Shown here: positions 25,412 through 33,653 of the stretch, piece after piece
Numbering within the stretch: the stretch's first letter is position 1
Layout of the letters: each line of letters opens with the position of its first letter
DNA from: Streptomyces hygroscopicus subsp. hygroscopicus
GTDB taxonomy: Bacteria > Actinomycetota > Actinomycetes > Streptomycetales > Streptomycetaceae
Direction of reading: 5' to 3'
Length of the DNA: 47,942 nt
Assembly (NCBI RefSeq): GCF_001553455.1
Contig: NZ_BBOX01000229.1
Coordinates: forward strand, 1 to 47,942
Program-made: the position numbers and the translations under genes
The notes under the pieces: model-generated
What the model was told of the DNA's origin: nothing
Database searches by the model: none
The model's input: only the letters and a program-made list of their open reading frames with translations

Positions 25412-25870
25412 GTGACCGTGACCGTGGCCGACCGGATCGAGCGGGAGGTGTACGTACGGGCGCCGATCGACCGGGTGTGGCGGGTGCTGACGACGCCCGA
25501 GCACATCCGCGCCTGGTACGCCCCCGGCGGCTGTGAGATCGATCCGCACCCCGGCGGGACGCTCCGGTTCCGCTGGGACGAGCACGGGGAGTTCCACGGC
25601 CGGGTCGAGCGGGCGGTCCCCGACGCCCTCTTCCGCTTCCGGCTGGCCCTGGAACCCGATCACGCCCCCTCGGCCCCCGGGGAAGCGACCGTGGTGGAGT
25701 TCGCGCTCTCCGCCGAGGGACGGGGCACCCGGCTGCGGTTCGCGGAGAGCGGTATCCGCGCCCTGGCCGTCCCCGACGAGGCGAAGGCCAAGCACGCCGA
25801 GTACGCCACGCTGTCCTGGACCTCCGCCCTCGAGGAACTGGCCGCGATCGCCGCCGCATCGCACAACTGA
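25412..25870 (+). CDS. SRPBCC/AHSA1-family (START-like) protein
   Basis: A 152-residue helix-grip protein: REVYVRAPIDRVWRVLTTPEHIRAWYAPG at the start, GGTLRFRWDEHGEFHGRVERA in the middle, and a C-terminal helix ending SWTSALEELAAIAA. AHSA1-like proteins bind hydrophobic ligands, and some act with ArsR regulators; no such regulator is adjacent. GTG 25412 has GGAGG eight bases upstream. Confidence 0.88.
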   Translation: MTVTVADRIEREVYVRAPIDRVWRVLTTPEHIRAWYAPGGCEIDPHPGGTLRFRWDEHGEFHGRVERAVPDALFRFRLALEPDHAPSAPGEATVVEFALSAEGRGTRLRFAESGIRALAVPDEAKAKHAEYATLSWTSALEELAAIAAASHN

Positions 25871-25944
25871 CTCACCGGTGTCACCGTTCCGCTGCAGTCC
25901 CGCTCCGCCCGGGGCGACCGGTCCTGGCTCATTCGGGCCCCTCG

Positions 25945-25950
25945 TAGACT
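25945..25950 (+). promoter_or_regulatory. -10 of leaderless PASTA-kinase transcript
   Basis: TAGACT ends six bases before the GTG start, which has no Shine-Dalgarno. This is the spacing seen for leaderless Streptomyces genes. Confidence 0.6.
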
Positions 25951-25956
25951 TCCCCC

Positions 25957-27882
25957 GTGGATACGACCCTCCAGGACCCCCTCGTCGGGCAGGTGCTCGA
26001 CGGCCGCTACCGCGTCGAGGCGCGCATCGCCGTTGGCGGGATGGCGACGGTCTACCGGGCCGTCGACACCCGGCTCGACCGTGTGCTCGCCCTGAAGGTG
26101 ATGCACCAGAGCCTCGCCTCCGACGCCGCCTTCGTCGACCGCTTCATCCGGGAGGCGAAATCCGTCGCGAGACTCGCGCACGCCAATGTGGTCGCCGTCT
26201 ACGACCAGGGAACGGACGGCGACCACGTCTATCTGGCCATGGAGTACGTCGCGGGCTGCACCCTGCGCGATGTGCTCCGCCGGCGCGGGGCCCTGCATCC
26301 GCGCGCCGCGCTGGACATCCTGGAGCCGGTGCTGGCCGCGCTCGGGGCGGCCCACCGCGCCGGTTTCGTCCACCGCGACATGAAGCCGGAGAACGTGCTG
26401 ATCGGCGACGACGGCCGGGTCAAGGTGGCCGACTTCGGGCTGGTCCGGGCGGTGGACACCAACACCAGCGCGTCCACCGGCGCCGTCCTCGGCACCGTGT
26501 CGTATCTCGCTCCCGAGCAGATCGAGCACGGCACGGCCGACACCCGCGCCGACGTCTACGCCTGCGGTGTGGTGCTGTACGAGATGCTGACCGGCGTCAA
26601 GCCGCACGGCGGCAGCACCCCGGCGCAGGTGCTCTACCAGCATCTGAACGAGGACGTCCCGCCGCCGTCCGCCATCGCGCCCGAGGTCGCCCCGGAGCTG
26701 GACGCCCTGGTCGCCTCGGCCACCGCGCGCACCCTCGAGGAACGCCCCGCCGACGCCGTCGCGCTGCTGGGCGCGGCCCGCACGGCGCGCGCCGCGCTGA
26801 CCGACGCCCAGCTGGACGCGGTGCCTCCGCAGGCCAAGGAGGACACCTCGGCCGGTTCGGAGAACCGTACGACGGTGATTCCGCGCCCGACGGCGGCAGG
26901 TGACGACCCGGAGCCGCTCCACCACACCAGCCGCCTGGAGCTGCCCCCGGAACCGCCCCGGCCGGAGGGGCGCGGCCGGGGTGGCCGGGGGCGGCTGCCG
27001 CGCCGCGGGATCGTCACGATCGTCGCCGCGGTGCTGCTGCTGATCGGCCTCGGCGTCGGCGTCTGGTACGTCAGCGTCGGCCAGTTCACCGAGGTTCCGC
27101 CGGTGCTGCGGAAGACCCGGGCGGAGGCGGAGAAGAAGCTGCACGACGCCGGTCTCGATGTGAAGGTCGTCAATGAGTTCAGCGATGTCGTCCCCAAGGG
27201 CAAGGTCATCGGCTCCAAGCCCGGACCGGGCGAGCGCGTCCGCGGCAGCGTGACCATCCGCGTCTCCCAGGGGCCGCCGCGGGCCGAGGTGCCCAATGTG
27301 GTGGGCATGCCGCTCGCCGACGCCAAGCGGAAGATCGCGGACCAGGGGCTGACGGTCGGCAAGGTCACGCGTCGCTTCAGCAGTGAGACGGCCCAGGGCT
27401 CGGTCCTCTCCACCAGCCCGGGTTCCGGCTCCGTACGCCGCCCGGAGACGGCCGTGTCGATCGTGGTGAGCGAGGGACGGCCGGTCGACGTCCCGGATGT
27501 GGTGGGCGATTCGGTCGCCGAGGCCCGGTCCACGCTCCAGGAGGAGGGCTTCAAGGTCAAGGTGGCCGAGCGCCAGGTGTTCTCGGAGGAGGACAAGGGC
27601 TCGGTCGCCGCGCAGTCCCCGTCGGCGGACGACCGGGCCGCCAAGGGCGACACGGTGACGCTGACCGTCTCCAAGGGCCCGCAGATGATCGAGGTGCCGG
27701 ACGTCACGGGCCTGAAGGTCGACGAGGCCAAGCAGCAGCTGGAGGAGGCGGGCTTCAAGGTGAACGTCGACAAGGCGCTGCTGTTCCCCGGGAACACGGT
27801 GAAGGACCAGTCGGTGGAGGCCGGGGACGAGGCGCCCAAGGGCAGCACCATCACCATCAAGCTCGACGGCGGCGTGTTCTGA
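25957..27882 (+). CDS. Serine/threonine protein kinase with four PASTA domains
   Basis: A PknB-type membrane kinase of 641 residues. The kinase domain (about 15-275) shows a Gly-rich loop (VGGMATVY), Lys47, catalytic HRD at 139-141, DFG at 159-161 and APE (YLAPEQ). A juxtamembrane linker leads to a membrane helix at about 350-374 and four extracellular PASTA repeats (EVPPVL, EVPNVVGM, DVPDVVGD, EVPDVTGL) expected to sense peptidoglycan fragments. The Rv2175c-family protein and a class II DAHP synthase flank it at a distance, recalling the PknL neighbourhood of M. tuberculosis, although PknL itself lacks PASTA repeats. Confidence 0.96.
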   Translation: MDTTLQDPLVGQVLDGRYRVEARIAVGGMATVYRAVDTRLDRVLALKVMHQSLASDAAFVDRFIREAKSVARLAHANVVAVYDQGTDGDHVYLAMEYVAGCTLRDVLRRRGALHPRAALDILEPVLAALGAAHRAGFVHRDMKPENVLIGDDGRVKVADFGLVRAVDTNTSASTGAVLGTVSYLAPEQIEHGTADTRADVYACGVVLYEMLTGVKPHGGSTPAQVLYQHLNEDVPPPSAIAPEVAPELDALVASATARTLEERPADAVALLGAARTARAALTDAQLDAVPPQAKEDTSAGSENRTTVIPRPTAAGDDPEPLHHTSRLELPPEPPRPEGRGRGGRGRLPRRGIVTIVAAVLLLIGLGVGVWYVSVGQFTEVPPVLRKTRAEAEKKLHDAGLDVKVVNEFSDVVPKGKVIGSKPGPGERVRGSVTIRVSQGPPRAEVPNVVGMPLADAKRKIADQGLTVGKVTRRFSSETAQGSVLSTSPGSGSVRRPETAVSIVVSEGRPVDVPDVVGDSVAEARSTLQEEGFKVKVAERQVFSEEDKGSVAAQSPSADDRAAKGDTVTLTVSKGPQMIEVPDVTGLKVDEAKQQLEEAGFKVNVDKALLFPGNTVKDQSVEAGDEAPKGSTITIKLDGGVF

Positions 27883-27977
27883 CTCCCCCCGGCCTGCACG
27901 GACAACACCGCCAGGTCGGTCTTGCTTCAGTCTCCGCGCTGGGCAGGGTGAATCGGAGATGTCGCGGTCCGGGCGAC

Positions 27978-27993
27978 TGAGTACGAGTACTCA
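27978..27993. promoter_or_regulatory. Candidate MacR box upstream of hydrolase/lipoprotein module
   Basis: TGAGTACGAGTACTCA matches TGAGTAC-N2-GTACTCA, the same consensus as at 15235. A possible -10 (TACGCT at 28017) would place the box centre near -43, a position typical of an activator touching the -35 region. Confidence 0.7.
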
Positions 27994-28069
27994 TGGAGGC
28001 GTCCCGTCCGGCCCTCTACGCTGAACCTTTGGTCACTGTGAGTTGCGTGAGGCGACAGAGGGGGAGTAC

Positions 28070-28198
28070 GTGTCGTTCGACGCGGAGTGGGCGCAACGCA
28101 AACGCGAGGCATCCGGTGACGCCGGGATGAACCTCGCGAGCGCCGGCACCAAGCCCAACGGGGGACAAGGCGTCGGCGGCGAGAGCCGGGGCAGGTGA
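28070..28198 (+). CDS. Small 42-residue protein upstream of the DUF1023 hydrolase
   Basis: A GTG-started ORF (VSFDAEWAQRKREAS... ending GGESRGR) with GGGGGAG just upstream. It resembles the N-terminus of small Streptomyces proteins that I recall preceding WXG100-like/DUF1023 genes, which open with a SFDAEW-like motif and a Gly-rich hinge. Those are about 100 residues long or more; here the helical second half is missing, and the stop is followed ten bases later by the hydrolase GTG. It may be a natural short form or a truncated remnant. Confidence 0.55.
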   Translation: MSFDAEWAQRKREASGDAGMNLASAGTKPNGGQGVGGESRGR

Positions 28199-28207
28199 CG
28201 GGGAGCA

Positions 28208-30097
28208 GTGGATTACGCGACTCTCAAGTCCCTCAAGCCGTCGGAGTTCGAGGACGCCGCCGATGGCTATCAGGCCGTCAGCAACATGGCGGACCACGCC
28301 AGGGAGAGTGTGGAGCAGCGGATCGCCGCCAAGATGCAGGCAACCCTTAAAGGCGAGGCCGCATCGGCAGCCCTGACTCAACTGCGGAACTTGGGACAGA
28401 ACTTCCATTACATCCAGGTCGAGTGCGGTCTCGCCAGTACGGCGCTGAACGCCATGGCGAGTGACTTCCGGGCAGCGAAGAAGAAGCTCGACTCCGCCGT
28501 GGCGGATGCGCATGACCAGGGGTTCACGGTGAACGCGGATGGTTCGGTGAGCTATCCGGCGGGAGGCGAGAAGGACGAGGACGGCAAGACCCCGGAGGGC
28601 GGGAACGTCTCCGGCATCGCGAACGCCTCGTCGAAGGGCCCACTCACGGACGCCGGTGATTCGTCGGACACGGCCAAGGCCATTGCCCGACAGGCAGCCA
28701 ACTTCGATCCCAACCCGAACCATGCCCGGGCCCTGGAGTACGCCAACCGCATCGCCCAGGCGGTCCAGGAAGCGGCGGAGGCCGACGAGCTGTGGGCGCC
28801 GAAGCTGCGGTCGCTGAAGGCCGATGACGATCTGACGGTCTCCGACGACGACTGGATCGATGCCAAGAAGGACACCGGCGGCGTTCGCACGGCCGCGAAG
28901 AACTATCTGGGCGCCATCAAGGACCGGCCCAAGAACGGCGATCCGAAGTTGACCGCCCAGTGGTGGAAGGGGCTGTCCAAAGATCAACAGGAGGCTCTGA
29001 TCGCCCTGGATCCAGCCGGCCTGGGGAAGTCGGACGGGCTTCCGGCCGAAGTGCGCGACGAGGCGAACCGCACCGTACTGAGCGAGGCACGCGCCCAGTA
29101 CCAGAGGGAGCGGGACGCGATCCCTCCCGAGCCCACGAAATTCAGACATCTCGGCCCCAATACCGAGGCGTACACCGACGAATGGCTTGCCTGGCACCAC
29201 AAGTACGAGAACCGAGCCAAGCAGCTGGACAAAGCATTAGCCGGCATGGACAACATCGAGAAGCGCTTCGAGAGGACAGGGACGAAGAACCTTCCCGAGG
29301 CGTATCTGATCGGATTCGACCCCTTTGCGAATAGCGACGGAAGGGTCATCATCGCCAACGGAAATCCGGACACTGCCGACCACACCGCAGTGTATGTACC
29401 GGGCTCGAAGACGGATATACGCAGTATCAACGACGAGCTCGACAAGAGTGAGACGCTGTGGCGGGAGAGTTCTTCTCTGCGTCCCAATGATTCCGTGTCG
29501 ACGATCACGTGGTTCGACTACAACGCGCCGCGCTCAGTAAAGCCCATGATCGAACACGATGTGTTACCCGAGGCCATGTTCGATGACCAGGCGGCCGAAG
29601 GGGCTCCCCGTCTCCGACAGTTCCTCGACGGCAATGCGGCGGCACACGAGTCGGCCACGGGAGAAAAGGGCCACAGCACGCTTATCGGCCACAGTTACGG
29701 CACTACGGTTATCGGGGACGCCGCCAAGGTCGATCCTCCTTACCACGGGGGCCAGGCCCACGATCCCCTGCCGGTGGATGACGTGATGACGGTAGCGAGC
29801 CCTGGCGTACAGGCAAAGTCGCCCGGTGACATGGGTCTCGACCCCAAGCACTTCTGGGCGATGGCTTCCCCAGACGACAGCGTACCAGGATGGGGCAAGA
29901 CGGCCGGACTCGGTGAAGACAGGATCGTTCCCTCGGATCCGGAGTTCGGCGCCAATATCATGACGACAGACACCGAGGGCCATAGTGGCTACTGGGATTA
30001 CAAGGACAATGAGGCCTCGAAGAGTCTGACAAATCAAGCCGGCGTCATTGTGGGCGAGTACGACGAAGTTGGACTGAAGCAGGAGGCTCACGAGTGA
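28208..30097 (+). CDS. WXG100-like N-domain plus DUF1023 alpha/beta hydrolase
   Basis: A 629-residue protein. The first 100 residues are helical and WXG100/LXG-like (repeated Ala/Leu heptads), a type often linked to type VII-like export. After a charged linker, the C-terminal 250 residues form a DUF1023 alpha/beta hydrolase with nucleophile elbow GHSYGT (Ser496) and a likely Asp (ASPDDSVP) and His (EGHSGYWDY) to complete the triad. Two TTA leucine codons (29237 and 29564) make translation dependent on the bldA-type tRNA. GTG 28208 follows GGGGAGC. The stop overlaps the lipoprotein start. GC is well below the neighbours. Toxin, lipase and wall-hydrolase roles are all possible. Confidence 0.85.
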   Translation: MDYATLKSLKPSEFEDAADGYQAVSNMADHARESVEQRIAAKMQATLKGEAASAALTQLRNLGQNFHYIQVECGLASTALNAMASDFRAAKKKLDSAVADAHDQGFTVNADGSVSYPAGGEKDEDGKTPEGGNVSGIANASSKGPLTDAGDSSDTAKAIARQAANFDPNPNHARALEYANRIAQAVQEAAEADELWAPKLRSLKADDDLTVSDDDWIDAKKDTGGVRTAAKNYLGAIKDRPKNGDPKLTAQWWKGLSKDQQEALIALDPAGLGKSDGLPAEVRDEANRTVLSEARAQYQRERDAIPPEPTKFRHLGPNTEAYTDEWLAWHHKYENRAKQLDKALAGMDNIEKRFERTGTKNLPEAYLIGFDPFANSDGRVIIANGNPDTADHTAVYVPGSKTDIRSINDELDKSETLWRESSSLRPNDSVSTITWFDYNAPRSVKPMIEHDVLPEAMFDDQAAEGAPRLRQFLDGNAAAHESATGEKGHSTLIGHSYGTTVIGDAAKVDPPYHGGQAHDPLPVDDVMTVASPGVQAKSPGDMGLDPKHFWAMASPDDSVPGWGKTAGLGEDRIVPSDPEFGANIMTTDTEGHSGYWDYKDNEASKSLTNQAGVIVGEYDEVGLKQEAHE

Positions 30098-30636
30098 CTC
30101 TACAGAACGGAAGGACGGTTCGCGCAACTCTGGCGCTACTGGGCGCCCTGATGCTGACGGTGGGGTGTTCCTCGATGGACGGAAATTCGAGCGGGCTGGA
30201 ATACGAGCCACAGGTTCGCAAAAGTCGAGCAGTGGAAGAGGAAGTCGGCACCCTCTCCAGCAGGCTGCTCGAAATGCTGAAAATCAAGGGAAAGGTGACC
30301 GACCTTGCCCCCATGGCCAGCTCCTGCCAAGTGAGCGACGACGCTACGAAAAAATATCGCAGCGTTCGACACCCGTGGTCCATCTACGATGTCGACAACA
30401 AGACCCTCGAAAAGGGCATGAACAACCTTGCGGCGCAATTGCCGAAACAGGGATGGCGGGTCGTGAAGGACGGGCCAGACGAAAGCAGGAATCGTAACCG
30501 GGAGATTCTGGCCGTGCACACCAAAACACACACCCAGATGGAAGCCACCTGGAGGAAGCGGCCCGAAGGCGACGACCCGCTCATCTCGTTCGCCGTGTAC
30601 TCCCGGTGCTTCCGCGATCCTGGCCACTCCTCCTGA
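30094..30636 (+). CDS. Lipoprotein paired with the DUF1023 hydrolase
   Basis: A 180-residue protein with a signal peptide and lipobox LTVGC (Cys25 lipidated). The mature part is small and mixed, without a family I recognise. The GTG start overlaps the hydrolase stop (GTGA), so the two are translationally coupled. Codon use (AAA, TAT, CTA, GTT, CGA) is atypical for the window. By analogy with effector-immunity pairs it could protect the producing cell or anchor the hydrolase at the membrane; this is inference only. Confidence 0.8.
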   Translation: MTLQNGRTVRATLALLGALMLTVGCSSMDGNSSGLEYEPQVRKSRAVEEEVGTLSSRLLEMLKIKGKVTDLAPMASSCQVSDDATKKYRSVRHPWSIYDVDNKTLEKGMNNLAAQLPKQGWRVVKDGPDESRNRNREILAVHTKTHTQMEATWRKRPEGDDPLISFAVYSRCFRDPGHSS

Positions 30637-30693
30637 CCTCCTTGGCTTGAGGCCAGGGCCGGGGCGGGAGCCGGCGGCTGGGATGCTGGAGGG

Positions 30694-31569
30694 GTGAGCA
30701 CGAACCGCATCCGCAACCCCATCGGGGGCCATGTCCGTGTGGCCGGTGGCCTCGCCACCGTCGGCCTCGCGCACGCCGCCGACATCGGCGCCGAGACCGT
30801 CCAGGTCTTCGTCGCCAATCCGCGCGGCTGGGCCACCCCGGTCGGTACGCCCGCCCAGGACGAGGCGTTCCGCGCCGGCTGCGCCGAGCGGTCGATACCT
30901 GTGTACGTCCACGCCCCCTACTTGATCAACTTCGGTTCGCACACCGAGGCCACGGCCGAACGCTCCGTCGCGTCCCTGCGCCATTCGCTCCGCCGAGGCC
31001 GGGAGATCGGCGCGCTCGGCGTGGTCGTCCACACCGGCTCGGCGACCGGGGGCCGTCCGCGTGCCACGGCGATCGCGCAGGTGCGGGAGCGGGTGCTGCC
31101 GCTGCTGGACGAGCTGACGCGGGACGACGACCCCTGGCTGCTGCTGGAGCCGACCGCCGGGCAGGGCACCTCGCTGTGTTCACTGGTGGAGGAGCTGGGT
31201 CCGTACGTCGAGGCGCTCGACCGGCACCCCCGGCTCGGCGTCTGCCTGGACACCTGCCATGCCTTCGCGGCGGGCCACGACCTCGCCGCCCCGGGCGGTA
31301 TGAAGCAGACCCTGGACGAGCTGGTGTCCGTGATCGGCGAGGGGCGGCTCAGGCTGATCCACGCCAATGACTCCAAGGACGTGGTCGGCGCGCACAAGGA
31401 CCGGCACGCGAACATCGGCGCCGGGCATATCGGGGCGGAGCCGTTCCGCGAGCTGTTCACCCACCCGGCGACCGACGGGGTCCCGCTGGTGATCGAGACG
31501 CCGGGCGGCACGGAGGGGCATGCGGCGGACGTCGCCCGGCTGAAGGAGTTGCGCGCCGGGGTGTCCTGA
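30694..31569 (+). CDS. nfo: Endonuclease IV (AP endonuclease)
   Basis: Predicted Zn-dependent deoxyribonuclease IV that cuts DNA 5' to abasic sites in base-excision repair. The 291-residue length and TIM-barrel pattern fit: IGGHVRVAGGL at the start, VYVHAPYLINFGS, VVVHTGSA, LLLEPTAGQG (metal Glu), VCLDTCHAFAAGHD (Asp and His ligands), RLIHANDSKD, HANIGAGHIG, and VIETPG. The GTG start at 30694 marks a return to normal high-GC codon use after the lower-GC insert. Confidence 0.95.
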   Translation: MSTNRIRNPIGGHVRVAGGLATVGLAHAADIGAETVQVFVANPRGWATPVGTPAQDEAFRAGCAERSIPVYVHAPYLINFGSHTEATAERSVASLRHSLRRGREIGALGVVVHTGSATGGRPRATAIAQVRERVLPLLDELTRDDDPWLLLEPTAGQGTSLCSLVEELGPYVEALDRHPRLGVCLDTCHAFAAGHDLAAPGGMKQTLDELVSVIGEGRLRLIHANDSKDVVGAHKDRHANIGAGHIGAEPFRELFTHPATDGVPLVIETPGGTEGHAADVARLKELRAGVS

Positions 31570-31593
31570 GAACGCGCCCGACGCACTGAGGAA

Positions 31594-31608
31594 TACCCCC
31601 AGGGGGTA
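31594..31608. promoter_or_regulatory. CsoR-like copper-responsive operator
   Basis: TACCCCCAGGGGGTA is a perfect inverted repeat around a central A, of the type bound by the Cu(I) repressor CsoR in Streptomyces. It lies about 55 bases upstream of the His-rich DUF4396 gene. Confidence 0.75.
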
Positions 31609-31660
31609 AAGCGTTGACGAGGGTCGAACGAAATCCGCGACCACCGCTGGGGGCACGGGC

Positions 31661-32224
31661 ATGCGACAGCATGAGCACAGGCAGAGCGGACCGCATGAGC
31701 CCCATGGGCACCAGGACCAGGAGCACCAAGGTCATGGGCACCAGGGTCATGGGCACCAAGGCCCCGGTCACCAGGAGCACCACGGGAGCGCGGCGAACTG
31801 GTCGATGGCCGCCCAGGCCACCCTGCACTGCCTCACCGGCTGTGCCATCGGCGAGGTCGTGGGCATGGCCATCGGCACAGCCCTGGCCTGGCACAACGTC
31901 CCGACCATGATCCTCGCGATCGCGCTCGCCTTCGTTTTCGGCTACTCCCTGACGATGCGGGGCGTGCTGCGGGCCGGGCTCGATATGCGCAGCGCGCTAC
32001 GGGTGGCCCTGGCGGCCGACACCGTATCGATCACGATCATGGAGCTCGCCGACAACGCGACGATCGTCGTCTTCCCGGGCGCGATGGACGCGACACTGTC
32101 CGACGTTCTCTTCTGGCTCAGCCTGGCCCTGTCGTTCGCGGTGGCCTTCCTGGTCACCACGCCGGTCAACAGGTGGATGATCGCCCGGGGCAAGGGGCAC
32201 GCGGTGGTCCACCAGTACCACTGA
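31661..32224 (+). CDS. His-rich DUF4396 membrane protein, probably copper-linked
   Basis: A 187-residue protein. The first 42 residues are a metal-binding-type tail packed with His, Gln and Gly (HEHRQSGPHEPHGH, HQGHGHQGHGHQ). The rest is a four-helix membrane domain with the DUF4396 signature (ATLHCLTGCAIGEVVGM, then GYSLTMRGVLRAG and VTTPVNRWMIARGKGH). ATG 31661 is preceded by GGGGGC. The CsoR-like box upstream and the His tail together suggest copper binding or transport (inference). Confidence 0.85.
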   Translation: MRQHEHRQSGPHEPHGHQDQEHQGHGHQGHGHQGPGHQEHHGSAANWSMAAQATLHCLTGCAIGEVVGMAIGTALAWHNVPTMILAIALAFVFGYSLTMRGVLRAGLDMRSALRVALAADTVSITIMELADNATIVVFPGAMDATLSDVLFWLSLALSFAVAFLVTTPVNRWMIARGKGHAVVHQYH

Positions 32225-32253
32225 CCACGCCACGGCGGCGCGGCCGAACGCCC

Positions 32254-32886
32254 CTAGAGCTCTGGGCCGTCGCCCGGCTCCTCCTGGTAGGAGTAGCGCT
32301 GTTCCGCCCAGGGGTCACCGATGTTGTGGTAGCCGCGCTCCTCCCAGAAACCGCGGCGGTCGGCGGTCATGTACTCCACCCCGCGCACCCATTTCGGGCC
32401 CTTCCAGGCGTACAGATGGGGCACCACCAGCCGCACCGGAAAGCCGTGCTCGGCGGTGAGCAGCTCCCCGTCCTTGTGCGTCGCGAACATCGTGGTCTCC
32501 GCCGTGAAGTCGGACAGCCGCAGATTCGAGCTGAATCCGTATTCCGCCCACACCATCACATGGGTGACGTCCGGCGCCGGCGGTGCGAGCCCCACGATCT
32601 CCCTGGCGGAAACCCCGCCCCATTCGGCGTCGAGCATGCTGAATTTGGTGACGCAGTGCAGATCGGCCACGACCGTCGAGTACGGCAGGGCCGAGAACTC
32701 TTCATGCGTCCAGCAGTGTTTTTCGCCATCCGCCGTGGCACCGAAGACGCGGAACTCCCACCGGTCCGGCTTGAACTTCGGGACCGGCCCATAGTGCGTA
32801 ACCGGCCAACCGCGCTGCAGTCGCTGCCCGGGGGGCAGCTTCGCGAGCTCCCCCTCGCGGCTTTCCGACTGACCCATGGGCTCCAT
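32254..32886 (-). CDS. Molybdopterin-dependent sulfite-oxidase-fold protein
   Basis: A 210-residue single-domain member of the sulfite oxidase/MsrP-like superfamily. The molybdenum ligand Cys is in ADLHCVTKFSM, with YGFSSNLRLSDF and FPVRLVVPHLYAWKGPKWV following as expected. There is no signal peptide, so it is likely cytoplasmic; the electron partner and substrate are unknown. The first ATG (32886) is chosen, with another three codons on. Divergent from bacterioferritin. Confidence 0.9.
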   Translation of the reverse strand: MEPMGQSESREGELAKLPPGQRLQRGWPVTHYGPVPKFKPDRWEFRVFGATADGEKHCWTHEEFSALPYSTVVADLHCVTKFSMLDAEWGGVSAREIVGLAPPAPDVTHVMVWAEYGFSSNLRLSDFTAETTMFATHKDGELLTAEHGFPVRLVVPHLYAWKGPKWVRGVEYMTADRRGFWEERGYHNIGDPWAEQRYSYQEEPGDGPEL

Positions 32887-33035
32887 GGTCTCAGACCGCC
32901 GGGGGTGGTCGTGACCAGGGCATCGAGCATCCGGACAACTGGTGGTAAGCATGGACTTACTGGACGGTCCACCAGGCGCGATGCGACGATGCGCGGTACC
33001 TGCCGTTCCCGATCGGATTGGAAGGAGCCCCTCCG

Positions 33036-33515
33036 ATGCAGGGTGACCCCGAGGTCCTCGAGTTCCTCAACGAGCAGCTGACCGGCGAACTGACCGCGAT
33101 CAATCAGTACTTTCTGCACTCCAAGATGCAGGATCACTTTGGCTGGTCTCGACTTGCCAAACACACCCGGTCGGAGTCCTTCGATGAGATGAAGCACGCG
33201 GAGATGCTCACCGACCGGATCCTTCTCCTGGACGGCCTGCCCAATTACCAGCGGCTCTTCCACGTCCGGGTGGGCCAGACGGTGACCGAGATGTTCCAGG
33301 CCGACCGGCAGGTGGAGGTCGAGGCGATCGACCGCCTCAAGCGGGGCGTCGAGCTGATGCGGTCCAAGGGGGACATCACCTCGGCCAATCTCTTCGAGGA
33401 CATCCTCGCCGACGAGGAACTCCACATCGACTATCTCGACACCCAGCTCGAACTGGTCGAGAAGCTCGGGGAGGCACTGTACATCGCCCAGCAGATCGAG
33501 CAGCCCAGCGACTGA
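33036..33515 (+). CDS. bfr: Bacterioferritin
   Basis: Iron-storage protein forming 24-subunit cages, with ferroxidase sites and haem between subunit pairs. The 159-residue length is exact. Seen: ELTAINQYFLHSKM, ESFDEMKHAEML (ferroxidase Glu/His and haem Met), and DEELHIDYLDTQLELVEKLG. GGAAGGAG precedes ATG 33036. The ferredoxin for iron release (bfd) is just downstream on the opposite strand. No iron box is visible upstream, consistent with storage being needed when iron is plentiful. Confidence 0.97.
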   Translation: MQGDPEVLEFLNEQLTGELTAINQYFLHSKMQDHFGWSRLAKHTRSESFDEMKHAEMLTDRILLLDGLPNYQRLFHVRVGQTVTEMFQADRQVEVEAIDRLKRGVELMRSKGDITSANLFEDILADEELHIDYLDTQLELVEKLGEALYIAQQIEQPSD

Positions 33516-33653
33516 GACCGAGCGGTCGAGCGACCGATCCGGGGCGCCCGGCCGGGCCGGGACCCGGCTCAGGCCGCCTCGGCCGACCGGGCCGGGGAAC
33601 GCGTCGGGCCCGCGCCCGTCAGTCCGCCCCGGCCGACCGGGCCGGGACGCCCG

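Noticed and set aside
30094..30636. Lipoprotein as immunity protein
   Set aside because: Kept only as a hypothesis. Nothing in the sequence shows binding to the hydrolase, and an anchor or unrelated role is equally possible.
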